DNA from: Tanticharoenia sakaeratensis NBRC 103193
Lineage (GTDB): Bacteria > Pseudomonadota > Alphaproteobacteria > Acetobacterales > Acetobacteraceae
Assembly (NCBI RefSeq): GCF_000963885.1
Contig: NZ_BALE01000005.1
Coordinates: forward strand, 1 to 64,000
Length of the DNA: 64,000 bases
Direction: 5' to 3'
The position numbers and the translations under genes are program-made. Below the pieces are notes generated by a model. It worked only from the letters and a program-made list of their open reading frames with translations, was not told the DNA's origin and did no database searches. This document shows, in pieces, positions 45,455-54,371 of this stretch; positions within the stretch are counted from its first letter, which is position 1, and each line of letters begins with the position of its first letter.

Positions 45455-46483
45455 ATGTCTCTTCTCTCACACGCAACCGTGGCGTTCGAACGGTTTCCGT
45501 TGCCCGATGCCATATCGCGCGCCGTGATCGGTCTGCTCGTCGCCCGCACCGATCGCGCGCTTTCAGGCGATCGCCGCGCCGATGTCGCAAGATTTGCAGA
45601 TGACATGGCGAAGTATCCGATCGCGGAGCATGCCGATCTCGCCAATGAACAGCATTATGAACTGCCAGCGCGGTTCTTCGAGCTGATGCTCGGCCCGGCC
45701 CGGAAATATTCCTGCTGCTTTTATACTCACGCAGAGGCCACGCTGGCGGATGCCGAAGAGGCTGCCTTGAGGCTTACTGCCGAACACGCGGCCCTTGCCG
45801 ACGGGCAGTCCATTCTGGAGCTCGGATGTGGCTGGGGCTCATTGAGCCTGTGGATGGCGAGACGGTTTCCGAATGCCCGGATCACGGCCGTGTCCAATGC
45901 CGCAGCCCAGCGCCTGTCGATCGAAGCCCGCGCGCGGGCGGAAGGGCTCGATAATCTCACCGTGGTGACGGCGGACATGAACGTCTTCGCGACACCCGAA
46001 CGTTTCGACCGGATCGTGTCCGTCGAGATGTTCGAGCACATGGCCAACTGGCGCGCGCTCCTGACCCGTGCGCGAAGCTGGCTGAAACCCGATGGTTGCG
46101 CGTTCATCCATGTGTTCACGCACGCGCATGCGCCCTATCGCTTCCTGCGCGACAATGAGGACGACTGGATCGCCCGGCACTTTTTCTCGGGCGGCATCAT
46201 GCCCAGCCACGACCTGATGGCTCAATTTCCGGACCTGTTCACGGTTGAACAGTCATGGCGCTGGAATGGACGCCATTATCGCCATACGGCGCTGGACTGG
46301 CTGGCACGATATGATGCAGCGCACGACGAAATCGGCCAGATCCTGCACGATGTCTATGCCGATGATGCAGCGCTCTGGCGTCGGCGCTGGCGCCTGTTCC
46401 TGCTGGCGACGGCGGGCCTGTTCGGACATCGGAAAGGCCGGGCATGGGGCGTCAGCCACTACCGGCTGCGTCCGTCAGCGTAA
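45455..46483 (+). CDS. Second CFA-synthase-like SAM methyltransferase
   Basis: A 342-residue methyltransferase. The ATG has AGGGGG eight bases upstream. Motif I is ILELGCGWGSLSLWMA, followed by VSNAAAQRLSIEARA, FDRIVSVEMFEHM and FIHVFTHAHAPYRF. It lacks the N-terminal domain of the enzyme at 40912 and resembles the short CFA-like methyltransferases often annotated alongside it. Substrate may be a fatty acyl chain or an amine headgroup. Located between the hydrolase and the sigma factor gene. Confidence 0.85.
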   Translation: MSLLSHATVAFERFPLPDAISRAVIGLLVARTDRALSGDRRADVARFADDMAKYPIAEHADLANEQHYELPARFFELMLGPARKYSCCFYTHAEATLADAEEAALRLTAEHAALADGQSILELGCGWGSLSLWMARRFPNARITAVSNAAAQRLSIEARARAEGLDNLTVVTADMNVFATPERFDRIVSVEMFEHMANWRALLTRARSWLKPDGCAFIHVFTHAHAPYRFLRDNEDDWIARHFFSGGIMPSHDLMAQFPDLFTVEQSWRWNGRHYRHTALDWLARYDAAHDEIGQILHDVYADDAALWRRRWRLFLLATAGLFGHRKGRAWGVSHYRLRPSA

Positions 46484-46640
46484 GGACGACTGATATCGGA
46501 TTGCACGATGGAGCTTTCACGAAGCCTGTCTTGCCGGGCGGAACGAACGCTCTGGTGCGGGGCACGACCGGCGATGCTTTCCGATCGGTTTCAGCCCGTT
46601 ATCTGCCCTGCCGCACGTGCTTGCTGAAACAGCGGCGTTA

Positions 46641-46703
46641 TGATCCCTTCGATCAGGGATCAAGGCGCCGCCCCGCGCGTTTCCGGAAGCTGAAACGCGC
46701 GGG
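46641..46703 (+). promoter_or_regulatory. Two hairpins in the sigma factor leader
   Basis: Two perfect inverted repeats stand in a row. TGATCCCT (46641-46648) pairs with AGGGATCA (46655-46662) around a six-base loop. CCCGCGCGTTTC (46672-46683) pairs with GAAACGCGCGGG (46692-46703) around an eight-base loop. Neither is followed by a T run. The second ends 55 bases before the sigma factor start. They may be operators, a terminator-like attenuator or an RNA leader structure. Confidence 0.6.
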
Positions 46704-46758
46704 TCATGGCCGCCGTCCAGATAATTCCCGGCATCCATATGGAAAGAGAATACCAACC

Positions 46759-47304
46759 TTGAGTGCAACGGCGGACGCGACCCTTGATCGTCTGATGACA
46801 CGTATTGCCGTCGGGGATCGCGTGGCGTTCCGCGCGCTCTACGATGCGCAGGCGCCCCGCCTCTATGGACTGGCCATGCGTCTCCTGCGCCAGCCGGGTG
46901 CGGCGTCGGATGCCGTCCATGACACATTCGTCGAGGTCTGGGAGAAGGCACGGCAGTTCGATCCCCGACGCGGACATGCCGCCGCATGGCTCGGGACGAT
47001 GCTGCGGTATCGGGCGATCGATGCGCTGCGTCGTACCGCGCGCGAGGATATCGGTGCCCCTGTGCCCGAGGAAATCGACCCGGACCCGACACCGCTGGAA
47101 CGTTTGCAGACCTCTGATGAAGGGCGTGCGCTGTATCGCTGCCTGGATGAGCTCGATCCGCGGCAGCGCGCGCTCGTTCTGTCGGCCTATCTCGACGGCT
47201 GCACGCATGTGGATCTGTCCCGGCGCTTTGCAGCCCCGCTCGGCACGGTCAAGTCGTGGATCCGCCGCGCGTTGCAGAGCCTGCGCGGATGCCTCGAATC
47301 ATGA
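46759..47304 (+). CDS. ECF sigma factor (SigK/RpoE-like)
   Basis: About 181 residues. Region 2 is FRALYDAQAPRLYGLAMRLL, SDAVHDTFVEVWEKARQFD and the DNA-melting segment AWLGTMLRYRAIDALRR. Region 4 is LDELDPRQRALVLSAYLDG and GTVKSWIRRALQSLR. There is no extra domain. The start is taken as TTG (46759), which overlaps the stop of a seven-codon frame. ATG 46795 is the fallback. Its stop overlaps the anti-sigma start by ATGA. It probably directs transcription of the neighbouring lipid-modification genes, by analogy with sigK loci in mycobacteria and rpoE/chrR loci in Rhodobacter. Confidence 0.92.
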   Translation: MSATADATLDRLMTRIAVGDRVAFRALYDAQAPRLYGLAMRLLRQPGAASDAVHDTFVEVWEKARQFDPRRGHAAAWLGTMLRYRAIDALRRTAREDIGAPVPEEIDPDPTPLERLQTSDEGRALYRCLDELDPRQRALVLSAYLDGCTHVDLSRRFAAPLGTVKSWIRRALQSLRGCLES

Positions 47305-48023
47305 GTGGCGAGCTGGGCGGAATGCCTCCGGACGATCCGCGCGACCTCCTCGCCGGCGAATATGTGCTGCGTCTTCTCTCGCCCGAGGAAGCGCTCGGCG
47401 TGGAGCGCGATGCCACATTGAGGCCGCTTGTCGAGGACTGGGAACACAGGCTCGCGCCCCTGCTGGTTGTAGCCGATCCGGTTTCGCCGCCCGCGGACCT
47501 GTGGCCGGCGATTGCTTCTACGTTGAGACTGGATGCCCCGTCGGCTGCTTCTCTTCGCGCGACCTCATCACAGCCGGCATCATGGTGGCAGAGCATCGCC
47601 ATGTGGCGCGGTGCGACCGCCGTTGCCGGGGCGCTGGCCGCGGTCCTGGCCGTTGCCCTGATGATGCGCGGCATGCCGATGTCGTCCGAACCGAAATTCA
47701 TCGTTGCGCTGGCCGTGCCAAACGCGCCGACGCCGGACTTCGTCGTCAGCATCGCCGCCAGCGGCCGGCTGACAGTGCATAATCTGCGCCCGGTCACGGC
47801 GGGGGAAGGACATGATTTCGAACTCTGGATCTTGCCGGCGGGCCGGACCGTCCCGCAATCGCTGGGCATCCTGCGCGGCGATGCGCCGATTACGGTTGGC
47901 CCGCGTGTCACGACGGACATGGCGCAGCTGATGGTCAGTCTGGAGCCCGAAGGCGGCTCGCGCACGGGCCGGCCGACAGGGCCTGTGGTCTATGCCGGAC
48001 GTCTGGGGCCATCGCCCGGCTGA
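47301..48023 (+). CDS. RskA-like membrane anti-sigma factor
   Basis: A 240-residue single-span protein. The cytoplasmic N-terminal part has the anti-sigma pattern DDPRDLLAGEYVLRLLSPEEALGVE and DWEHRLAPLL. One membrane span lies at about 103-122, and the periplasmic part (about 130-240) carries the RskA-type sequence FELWILPAGRTVPQSLG and VSLEPEGGSRTGRPTGPV. There are no cysteines at all, so it is not a ChrR-type zinc anti-sigma. Signalling probably goes through regulated proteolysis. Coupled to the sigma gene. Confidence 0.92.
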   Translation: MSGELGGMPPDDPRDLLAGEYVLRLLSPEEALGVERDATLRPLVEDWEHRLAPLLVVADPVSPPADLWPAIASTLRLDAPSAASLRATSSQPASWWQSIAMWRGATAVAGALAAVLAVALMMRGMPMSSEPKFIVALAVPNAPTPDFVVSIAASGRLTVHNLRPVTAGEGHDFELWILPAGRTVPQSLGILRGDAPITVGPRVTTDMAQLMVSLEPEGGSRTGRPTGPVVYAGRLGPSPG

Positions 48024-48480
48024 TGGACGAGGCGGGCGACGCCGACGGCGCAACGACGGTGTCCGCAAGGATGCCGCCTGCATGATGCTTGGCCCGAGAC
48101 GGCAGCGAGCGGGCCGAACGCAGTCGTCCGGGTGTCCGGAATCCTGCTTTCCAGAGCTGCCATCTCTTGATGTTGCATGATGAGATTTGGGCCCGGACAG
48201 CCTGCCGTTTGGGAACGCGTCGTTGCATCGGGACCGGCGTAGTGTCCGTGCATTCGGAAGCGTCATGCCAGTGCCGGTTTTCCATGACGCGGCGGCTCGG
48301 GTCATGCGTGTACCGGCTGCCGCAACGCTGGCCGAGTTCGTCTCGCGCTTCCATCCGCGCAACAATGTCCGCGCATATGGGGCAGAGGGGTAACGTGCGA
48401 CATCATGGCGGGAACCCGGAAAGCCGGGCAGGTGCCGGGTCAGCCGCATGATCGAGAGCAACCATAACCGGAGGTGTGGG
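48024..48480. other. 457-base intergenic region
   Basis: No supported gene. Short frames such as 48187-48393 (plus) have no family or ribosome-site support. The last bases before 48481 hold the GGAGG ribosome site and presumably the promoter of the cyclase-family gene. Confidence 0.5.
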
Positions 48481-49410
48481 ATGAGGCGACGTGCAAGAGG
48501 CCTGGCGGTTTTATCGGCTCTGGCGTGTCTTGGCGCGGCCGGCCGCTCCCGTGCCGCCGATGGGCTCTGGGCTGTCTATGATCAGGCGCTCAAGGGCGCG
48601 AAATACATCGATCTGACGCACACGATCACGCCCGATATCCCGGTCTGGGCAGGGTTCGGCCAACCGGTCTTCGGTCGGGCGAAGGCCGCGACCGACACAC
48701 CGCCGTTTGCCCGCAGGGGTGAACCCTTCACCTATGACCGCGCGGGCTTCGAGGCGAGCACATATACCCTGCCGACGGATCAGCTCGGCACGCAGCTTGA
48801 TCCGCCGGCGCACTGGGCGCCGAACTATCCCGCGATCGATGAGCTTCCCGCGACCTACACCCTGCGTCCGCTCGTCGTGATCCCGATGCAGGACAAGGTC
48901 GCCCATGATCCGGGCTATCAGTTGCAGCCGGCGGACGTCGTGGCGTTCGAAGCGCGGTTCGGCCGCATTCCCGAGGGCTCGGTTGTCTTCGTGCGGTCCG
49001 ACTGGTCGAAACGCTGGCCCGATCCGGCTCTGGCACGACAGGAACATTTCCCGGGCGTATCACTGGCAGCCCTGCAGTTCCTGCACCTGCAACGTCACAT
49101 CTTGTTTCACGGGCATGAGCCATTGGACACGGATGACACGCCGACGCTGGAGGGCGAGCACTGGCTGATGCATCATGGCTATGCGCAGGCCGAAGGGTTG
49201 GCGCATCTCGATGAAGTCGAACCCACGGGATGCCTGGTCGCAATCGGGTATCCGAAGTTCAAGGGCGGGACCGGCGGCTATGCCCGGTATGTGGCCATCT
49301 GCCCTGCGGACTGGCGCTACGGGACGACCGCAGCGCAGACGGCAGGGCCTCTGCCGCGCTCCGATCATCCGCTGCACTGGGACGCGCGCGCCAGCATGCG
49401 GGTCAGGTAG
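48481..49410 (+). CDS. Exported cyclase-family (kynurenine-formamidase-like) protein
   Basis: A 309-residue protein with a signal peptide (about 1-25). The ATG at 48481 has GGAGG six bases upstream, better than the ATG at 48448. The cyclase family opens with a DLTHTITPDIPVW motif, present here at about 44-56. Its metal motif is normally HxGTHxDxPxH; here the stretch reads QLGTQLDPPAH (about 101-111), so two of the expected His are Gln while Asp107 and His111 remain. The protein may bind metal differently or have another reaction. No pathway genes are adjacent. The RND operon follows 187 bases later. Confidence 0.8.
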   Translation: MRRRARGLAVLSALACLGAAGRSRAADGLWAVYDQALKGAKYIDLTHTITPDIPVWAGFGQPVFGRAKAATDTPPFARRGEPFTYDRAGFEASTYTLPTDQLGTQLDPPAHWAPNYPAIDELPATYTLRPLVVIPMQDKVAHDPGYQLQPADVVAFEARFGRIPEGSVVFVRSDWSKRWPDPALARQEHFPGVSLAALQFLHLQRHILFHGHEPLDTDDTPTLEGEHWLMHHGYAQAEGLAHLDEVEPTGCLVAIGYPKFKGGTGGYARYVAICPADWRYGTTAAQTAGPLPRSDHPLHWDARASMRVR

Positions 49411-49597
49411 ACATGTCGAAATCGGGCTGTCTGTCCCGTCGAGATGTTACGATCTTCACGACAATGAGAACGGCTGATGCAAGTTCTGCCCTTTCTCCGT
49501 CTCTGCGCGCACCCCACTAATCACACGTTGATGCACCGGCTCCCCGACGAAGGCGTGCTTGAGGCATCTGTCCAAAGCTGACAGAGACCGCCTGTTC

Positions 49598-52500
49598 ATG
49601 TGGATTGTACGCCTCGCACTGGACAGACCCTATACGTTCATCGTCCTGGCCATCCTTCTCGCCATTCTCGGGCCGCTCGCGTTCGTCAGCATGGCGACCG
49701 ACATTTTCCCGGCGATCTCGATCCCGGTGGTCGGCGTCATCTGGACCTATACGGGCCTGCCGCCGTCGGAGATGGGCGGCCGGATCACCAGCATCTTCGA
49801 GCGGTCCTGTCTCGTCGCCGTCAACGATATCGACCACATCGAATCGCAGTCCCTCAACGGTGTGGCCGTCGTCAAACTGTTCTTCCACGAAGGGGCCAAC
49901 GTCGACCTGTCCATGAGCCAGGTCACGGCCGTGGCCCAGACGATGCTGCGCCAGCTCCCGCCCGGGATCACGCCCCCCTTCGTGCTGGCCTACAACGCCT
50001 CCAGCGTACCGATCATCCAGCTCGCATTGTCCAGCCAGACCATTCCCGACCAGGGGCTTTACGATCTGGCCAACAATTTCGTCCGGACCCAGCTCGCAGG
50101 CGTTGCCGGGGCGTCGATCCCGTTTCCGTATGGCGGCAAGCAGCGCGAGGTGCAGGTCGATCTCGACCAGAACCGGATGCAGGAGCGAGGCGTCTCGGCG
50201 CAGGATGTCGTGAACGCGATCAACGCCCAGAATCTCATCATCCCGTCGGGAACCGAGAAGGTCGGCGAGTTCGAATACAATGTCCGCCTGAACGGAAGCC
50301 CCGTCGATGCGGTCGCGGTGAACGACATGCCGATCCGGCAGGCGAGCGGCACGATCCTGTATATCCGCGACGTTGCCCATGTTCGCGATGGTTTCGCGCC
50401 CCAGACGAACGTCGTGCGCGTGGACGGACATCATGCGACGCTGATGACCGTCCAGAAGACCGGCAGCGCCTCGACGCTGGACATCATCAGCCAGCTCAAG
50501 GCGAAGCTTCCGGCCGTGCGCGATGCCTCGCCCAAGGCGCTCGACATCGCGCTGATCGGCGATCAGTCCCTGTTCGTGAAGGCAGCCATCAACGGGGTCG
50601 TGCGCGAAGGCATCATCGCAGCGACCCTGACCGGACTGATGATCCTGCTGTTCCTGGGAAGCTGGCGCAGCACGATCATCATCACGATCTCGATCCCGCT
50701 TTCGATCATCTGCGCGATCCTGGGTCTCTATGCGCTCGGCGAGACCATCAACATCATGACGCTGGGCGGTCTCGCACTGGCCGTCGGCATTCTGGTGGAC
50801 GATGCGACGGTCGCCATCGAAAACATCAACGCCCATCTGGAAAACGGCGAGGAGGTCCGCGATTCGATCCTCAACGGCGCGCAGGAGATCGCGGTCCCCG
50901 CGCTGGTTGCGACCCTGTGCATCTGCATTGTCTTCATGCCGATGTTCTTTCTGCAGGGCGTCGCGCGATACCTGTTCGTCCCGCTGGCCGAGGCCATCAG
51001 CTTCGCGATGCTCGCCTCCTACGTGCTGTCGCGCACGCTCGTCCCGACGCTCGCCAGCTACTGGCTCAAGCCACACGACAGGAACGCGCATGACACGCCG
51101 TCGCGCAATCCGCTCGCCCGGTGGCAGCGCCTGTTCGAGAAGGGCTTCGAGGCAACCCGCACGCGTTACCGGACGCTCCTTGAGCAGGTGATCGCCGGCC
51201 GACGGATTGCCCTGCCGGTCGTGTTGGTGGCGCTGGCGGGTTCGCTGGCCCTGTTCCCCTGGCTCGGCAGCGATTTCTTTCCCACCGTCGACAGCGGACA
51301 GATCAAGCTGCATATCCGCGCACATGCCGGCATGCGGGCCGAGGAAACCGCAAGGCTGTGCGATCAGGTGGAGGAGGTGGTCCGGCGAACCATTCCAAAG
51401 GGCGACGTCGCCAGCATCGTCGACAATATCGGCCTGCCGGTCAGCGGCATCAATCTGACCTACAGTACCTCGGCCCCGACCAGTGCGGCGGATGCCGATA
51501 TCATGATCACGCTGATCCCGAACCATCATCCGACCGAGGCGGATATCAGGCACCTGCGGGAAGTCCTGCCGCGCGCGTTCCCTGGCGTGACGTTTGCCTT
51601 CCTTCCGGCCGACATCGTCACCCAGATCCTGAATTTCGGCGTGCCCGCGCCGATCGACGTCCAGATCAGCGGGTTCAATACGGTGGCGAACAACACATTC
51701 GCGCTGAAGCTGCTGACCCGGCTGCAGCATATTCCGGGCATTGCGGATGCGCGCGTCCAGCAATCGTTCGACGAGCCGGAATTCGACGTGCATGTGGACC
51801 GCAGCCGCGCACAGGACATCGGCCTGACCCAGCGCGATGTCGCAGGCGCCATGCTCGCCTCGCTCAGCGGCAGTTTCCAGACCAGCCCGGCCTTCTGGCT
51901 GGATACGAAAAACGGCGTGTCCTACCCGCTCGTCGCCCAGACACCGCAATATCAGCTCGATTCACTCGACGCTTTGCGCAACATCCCCCTGAGCGGCACA
52001 GGCAACGCACGCCAGATCCTCGCATCCGTTGCGACCATCACGCGCGGCGTCGGGCCATCCGTCGAGACGCACTACAACGTGGCACCCGCAATCGACATCT
52101 ACGCCACGGCCGACGGCCGCGACCTCGGTGCCGTGTCCGCGGATATCACACGCATCATGTCGGCATCCCGGCATGATCTGCCGAAAGGGTCGCACATGGC
52201 CCTGCGTGGCCAGGTCGAAACCATGGCCACGTCGTTTCGCGCCCTGTTTCTCGGCCTGGGGGGCGCGACACTGCTGGTATTCCTGCTGATCGTCGTCAAT
52301 TTCCAGTCCTGGACGGACGCTTTCATCATCATCTGCGCGCTGCCCGCGGCACTGGCCGGGATCGTCTGGATGCTCTTCCTGACGCGCACGCCGCTGAGCG
52401 TCCCTGCACTGACGGGTGCGATCATGAGCATCGGCGTGGCGACGGCCAACAGCATTCTCGTCATAAGCTTCGCGCGCGACCACATGGCGCAGGAGCAGAC

Positions 52501-52771
52501 AAGTGCGGCTGCTGCTGCCGTCGAAGCAGGCTTCCGGCGTTTCCGCCCCGTGCTGATGACGGCACTGGCCATGGTGATCGGCATGCTGCCCATGGCGCTC
52601 GGTCTGGGGGAGGGGGGTGAGCAGAACGCGCCGCTGGGTCGTGCGGTCATCGGGGGGCTTCTGTTCGCGACGACAGCGACCCTGATCTTCGTGCCGATGG
52701 TGTTCACGATGATCCATGGCCGTCGCCAGACCCATGACCGAACCCGCGCGATCGGGGAGGGGGCGGCATGA
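49598..52771 (+). CDS. RND efflux permease
   Basis: A 1057-residue RND permease. N-terminal span RPYTFIVLAILLAILGPLAF, FPAISIPVVGVIWTYTGL, and the proton-relay helix GILVDDATVAIENINAHLE are present, as is GSDFFPTVDSGQIKLHIRA in the second half. The C-terminal spans end IGGLLFATTATLIFVPMVF. Start at ATG 49598; a TTG at 49559 would add 13 residues. Its stop overlaps the start of the fusion-protein gene (ATGA), so they form a pump. No outer-membrane factor is within the window. Substrate unknown. Confidence 0.95.
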   Translation: MWIVRLALDRPYTFIVLAILLAILGPLAFVSMATDIFPAISIPVVGVIWTYTGLPPSEMGGRITSIFERSCLVAVNDIDHIESQSLNGVAVVKLFFHEGANVDLSMSQVTAVAQTMLRQLPPGITPPFVLAYNASSVPIIQLALSSQTIPDQGLYDLANNFVRTQLAGVAGASIPFPYGGKQREVQVDLDQNRMQERGVSAQDVVNAINAQNLIIPSGTEKVGEFEYNVRLNGSPVDAVAVNDMPIRQASGTILYIRDVAHVRDGFAPQTNVVRVDGHHATLMTVQKTGSASTLDIISQLKAKLPAVRDASPKALDIALIGDQSLFVKAAINGVVREGIIAATLTGLMILLFLGSWRSTIIITISIPLSIICAILGLYALGETINIMTLGGLALAVGILVDDATVAIENINAHLENGEEVRDSILNGAQEIAVPALVATLCICIVFMPMFFLQGVARYLFVPLAEAISFAMLASYVLSRTLVPTLASYWLKPHDRNAHDTPSRNPLARWQRLFEKGFEATRTRYRTLLEQVIAGRRIALPVVLVALAGSLALFPWLGSDFFPTVDSGQIKLHIRAHAGMRAEETARLCDQVEEVVRRTIPKGDVASIVDNIGLPVSGINLTYSTSAPTSAADADIMITLIPNHHPTEADIRHLREVLPRAFPGVTFAFLPADIVTQILNFGVPAPIDVQISGFNTVANNTFALKLLTRLQHIPGIADARVQQSFDEPEFDVHVDRSRAQDIGLTQRDVAGAMLASLSGSFQTSPAFWLDTKNGVSYPLVAQTPQYQLDSLDALRNIPLSGTGNARQILASVATITRGVGPSVETHYNVAPAIDIYATADGRDLGAVSADITRIMSASRHDLPKGSHMALRGQVETMATSFRALFLGLGGATLLVFLLIVVNFQSWTDAFIIICALPAALAGIVWMLFLTRTPLSVPALTGAIMSIGVATANSILVISFARDHMAQEQTSAAAAAVEAGFRRFRPVLMTALAMVIGMLPMALGLGEGGEQNAPLGRAVIGGLLFATTATLIFVPMVFTMIHGRRQTHDRTRAIGEGAA

Positions 52772-53898
52772 ACAGGATCGTCAAATGGGCGGCGCTGCCG
52801 GCAGCCGTGGCCCTTTCGCTGGCGGCCTGGGGCATTGCGGCACGTGTCCACACCGACCATGGGCTTCAGAAAACAGCGGATGATGCCGCCGTGCCGAGTG
52901 TCGTGACGGTGCGGGCCCATGCTGCTCCGGCATCGGAAGAGATCGTGCTGCCGGGCAGCGTCAGCCCGGCTTTCGACGCGGCCTTGTATGCGCGCACCAA
53001 CGGGTATCTGAAGCGGTGGTATGTCGATATCGGCGACCATGTGAAGGCAGGCCAGGTTCTGGCCGAGATCAATTCGCCCGAGATCGACCAGCAGCTTCTT
53101 CAGGCACGTGCCGACCTGCTGGCCGCCAAGGCGAACAGCCGCGTTGCCGGCATTCTGGCCCAGCGCGAGCGCGCGCTCGTGCCGGCCAGCGCCGTCTCCC
53201 AGCAGGCAAGCGATCAGGCGACGAGCGATGCGTCCGCCCGCGCCGCCAATGTCGCGTCAGGCGAAGCGAATGTGGACCGTCTGGAACAGCTCGTCAGTTT
53301 CGAGAAGATCATATCGCCCTATGATGGCGTGGTGACGGCGCGAAACACGGATATCGGTCACCTGATCAATGCCGGCAGCAACAACGGACCTGAACTGTTC
53401 GAGGTCGCGGACGTCAGCTGGCTGCGTATCTTCGTGCAGGTGCCGCAGACCGATGCGCCGTTCATTCAGCCCGGTGTCGATGTCACGCTGCATTTTCCCG
53501 AATATCCGGGACAGGTCTTTCCTGCGCGCCTGCTCAGCACGGCCCGTGCGCTGGACCCGATGACCCGGACGCTGCGCACGCAGTTGCGGATCGGCAACGA
53601 CCGTGGCCTGCTGTTCCCCGGTGGCTATGTCGAAGTGCATTTCAAGCTGCACGCGCCCACCCGGGGCGTGCGTGTTCCGGCCAACGCTCTTCTGTTCCGC
53701 GCCGAAGGGCTGCGTGTCGCAACGCTTGCACCGGATGGTCGTGTCTCGCTTCGGAGCGTGACCGAGGGGCGTGATTTCGGAACGGAAGTCGAGATCCTCA
53801 CCGGGGTCAAGGCAGGAGAGACCATCATCATCAACCCGCCTGCGGCCCTGACGGACGGCGATCATGTCAAGGTGCTGGACACGTCGGACAAGAAATGA
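52768..53898 (+). CDS. RND membrane-fusion protein
   Basis: A 376-residue HlyD/AcrA-type adaptor. An N-terminal membrane anchor (about 5-25) is followed by the lipoyl-like half VDIGDHVKAGQVLAEINSPEID, a helical hairpin with many Ala/Gln residues (about 110-165), the second lipoyl half SPYDGVVTARNTDIGHLI and a beta-barrel part ending TVKAGETI-like GVKAGETIIINPPAAL. It links the permease at 49598 to an outer-membrane channel. Overlaps the permease gene by four bases. A 14-base palindrome follows its stop. Confidence 0.95.
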   Translation: MNRIVKWAALPAAVALSLAAWGIAARVHTDHGLQKTADDAAVPSVVTVRAHAAPASEEIVLPGSVSPAFDAALYARTNGYLKRWYVDIGDHVKAGQVLAEINSPEIDQQLLQARADLLAAKANSRVAGILAQRERALVPASAVSQQASDQATSDASARAANVASGEANVDRLEQLVSFEKIISPYDGVVTARNTDIGHLINAGSNNGPELFEVADVSWLRIFVQVPQTDAPFIQPGVDVTLHFPEYPGQVFPARLLSTARALDPMTRTLRTQLRIGNDRGLLFPGGYVEVHFKLHAPTRGVRVPANALLFRAEGLRVATLAPDGRVSLRSVTEGRDFGTEVEILTGVKAGETIIINPPAALTDGDHVKVLDTSDKK

Positions 53899-54360
53899 CA
53901 CCCGCTCTCCGGCTAACCGGTTAGCATCACCGCGCTTAGGGATGCTCAGCGCCCGTGGCGGCTGAACAAGACAGGAGCTGTAAGCCGCCCGAAGCCTGAG
54001 GTACCGAATGCGCACGGTCGATGCGCGTCTTCAACGTCTTCCATGGTGTGCCAGGCTTGGGCTGGAAGGCCGGCAAGGGCAGTCGGGATGCCGGTTCGAA
54101 TGGATGAATGCCCGCATTTTCAGCCTTGCGAAGGCCGCGCCGCCCGGTGAAAACGGCGCGCATGAGTGAAAGAGTTCCCGCCGCCCGACAAGCCAAGGTG
54201 CGCCTGCTTGCCGACCAGAAAAATCTCGAGGTTCAACAGGACAGATTCGCGCTCACGGTGCTGGTCGACCGCCTCGAGCGCGCGGCGCGAACCGTCTTGA
54301 TCGCCCGCCTCACTGTGCTGGCGGAGCGGGATGACCGCTTCGGGATCATCCTCAAGCGTC
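53899..54360. other. 462-base region between operons
   Basis: Holds the palindrome at 53912-53925 and the possible small gene at 54162-54371. Otherwise no supported gene is seen. The rest has GC content and codon irregularity typical of spacer sequence. Confidence 0.5.
53912..53925. promoter_or_regulatory. 14-base perfect palindrome
   Basis: GCTAACCGGTTAGC is its own reverse complement and lies 14 bases past the fusion-protein stop. It is followed by an AGCATC/GATGCT inverted repeat (53923-53928, 53941-53946). The centre AACCGGTT resembles LacI-family operators such as that of E. coli GntR. No LacI-type gene is in the window. Confidence 0.4.
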
Positions 54361-54371
54361 TTACGCGATAG
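54162..54371 (+). CDS. Possible small basic protein
   Basis: A 69-codon frame from ATG 54162, strongly G/C-biased at third positions in its second half, giving a basic amphipathic sequence (VLVDRLERAARTVLIARL). It ends 11 bases inside the convergent kinase gene. No ribosome site or family was found, and a minus-strand frame covers much of the same stretch. Low confidence. Confidence 0.25.
   Translation: MSERVPAARQAKVRLLADQKNLEVQQDRFALTVLVDRLERAARTVLIARLTVLAERDDRFGIILKRLTR

Noticed and set aside
49517-51949. 810-codon open frame on the minus strand
   Set aside because: Antisense shadow of the RND permease at 49598, with the same charged low-complexity character.
53936-54196. 86-codon minus-strand frame after the efflux operon
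   Set aside because: Pro-rich but no start site, no family, and overlaps the palindrome region and another candidate frame.
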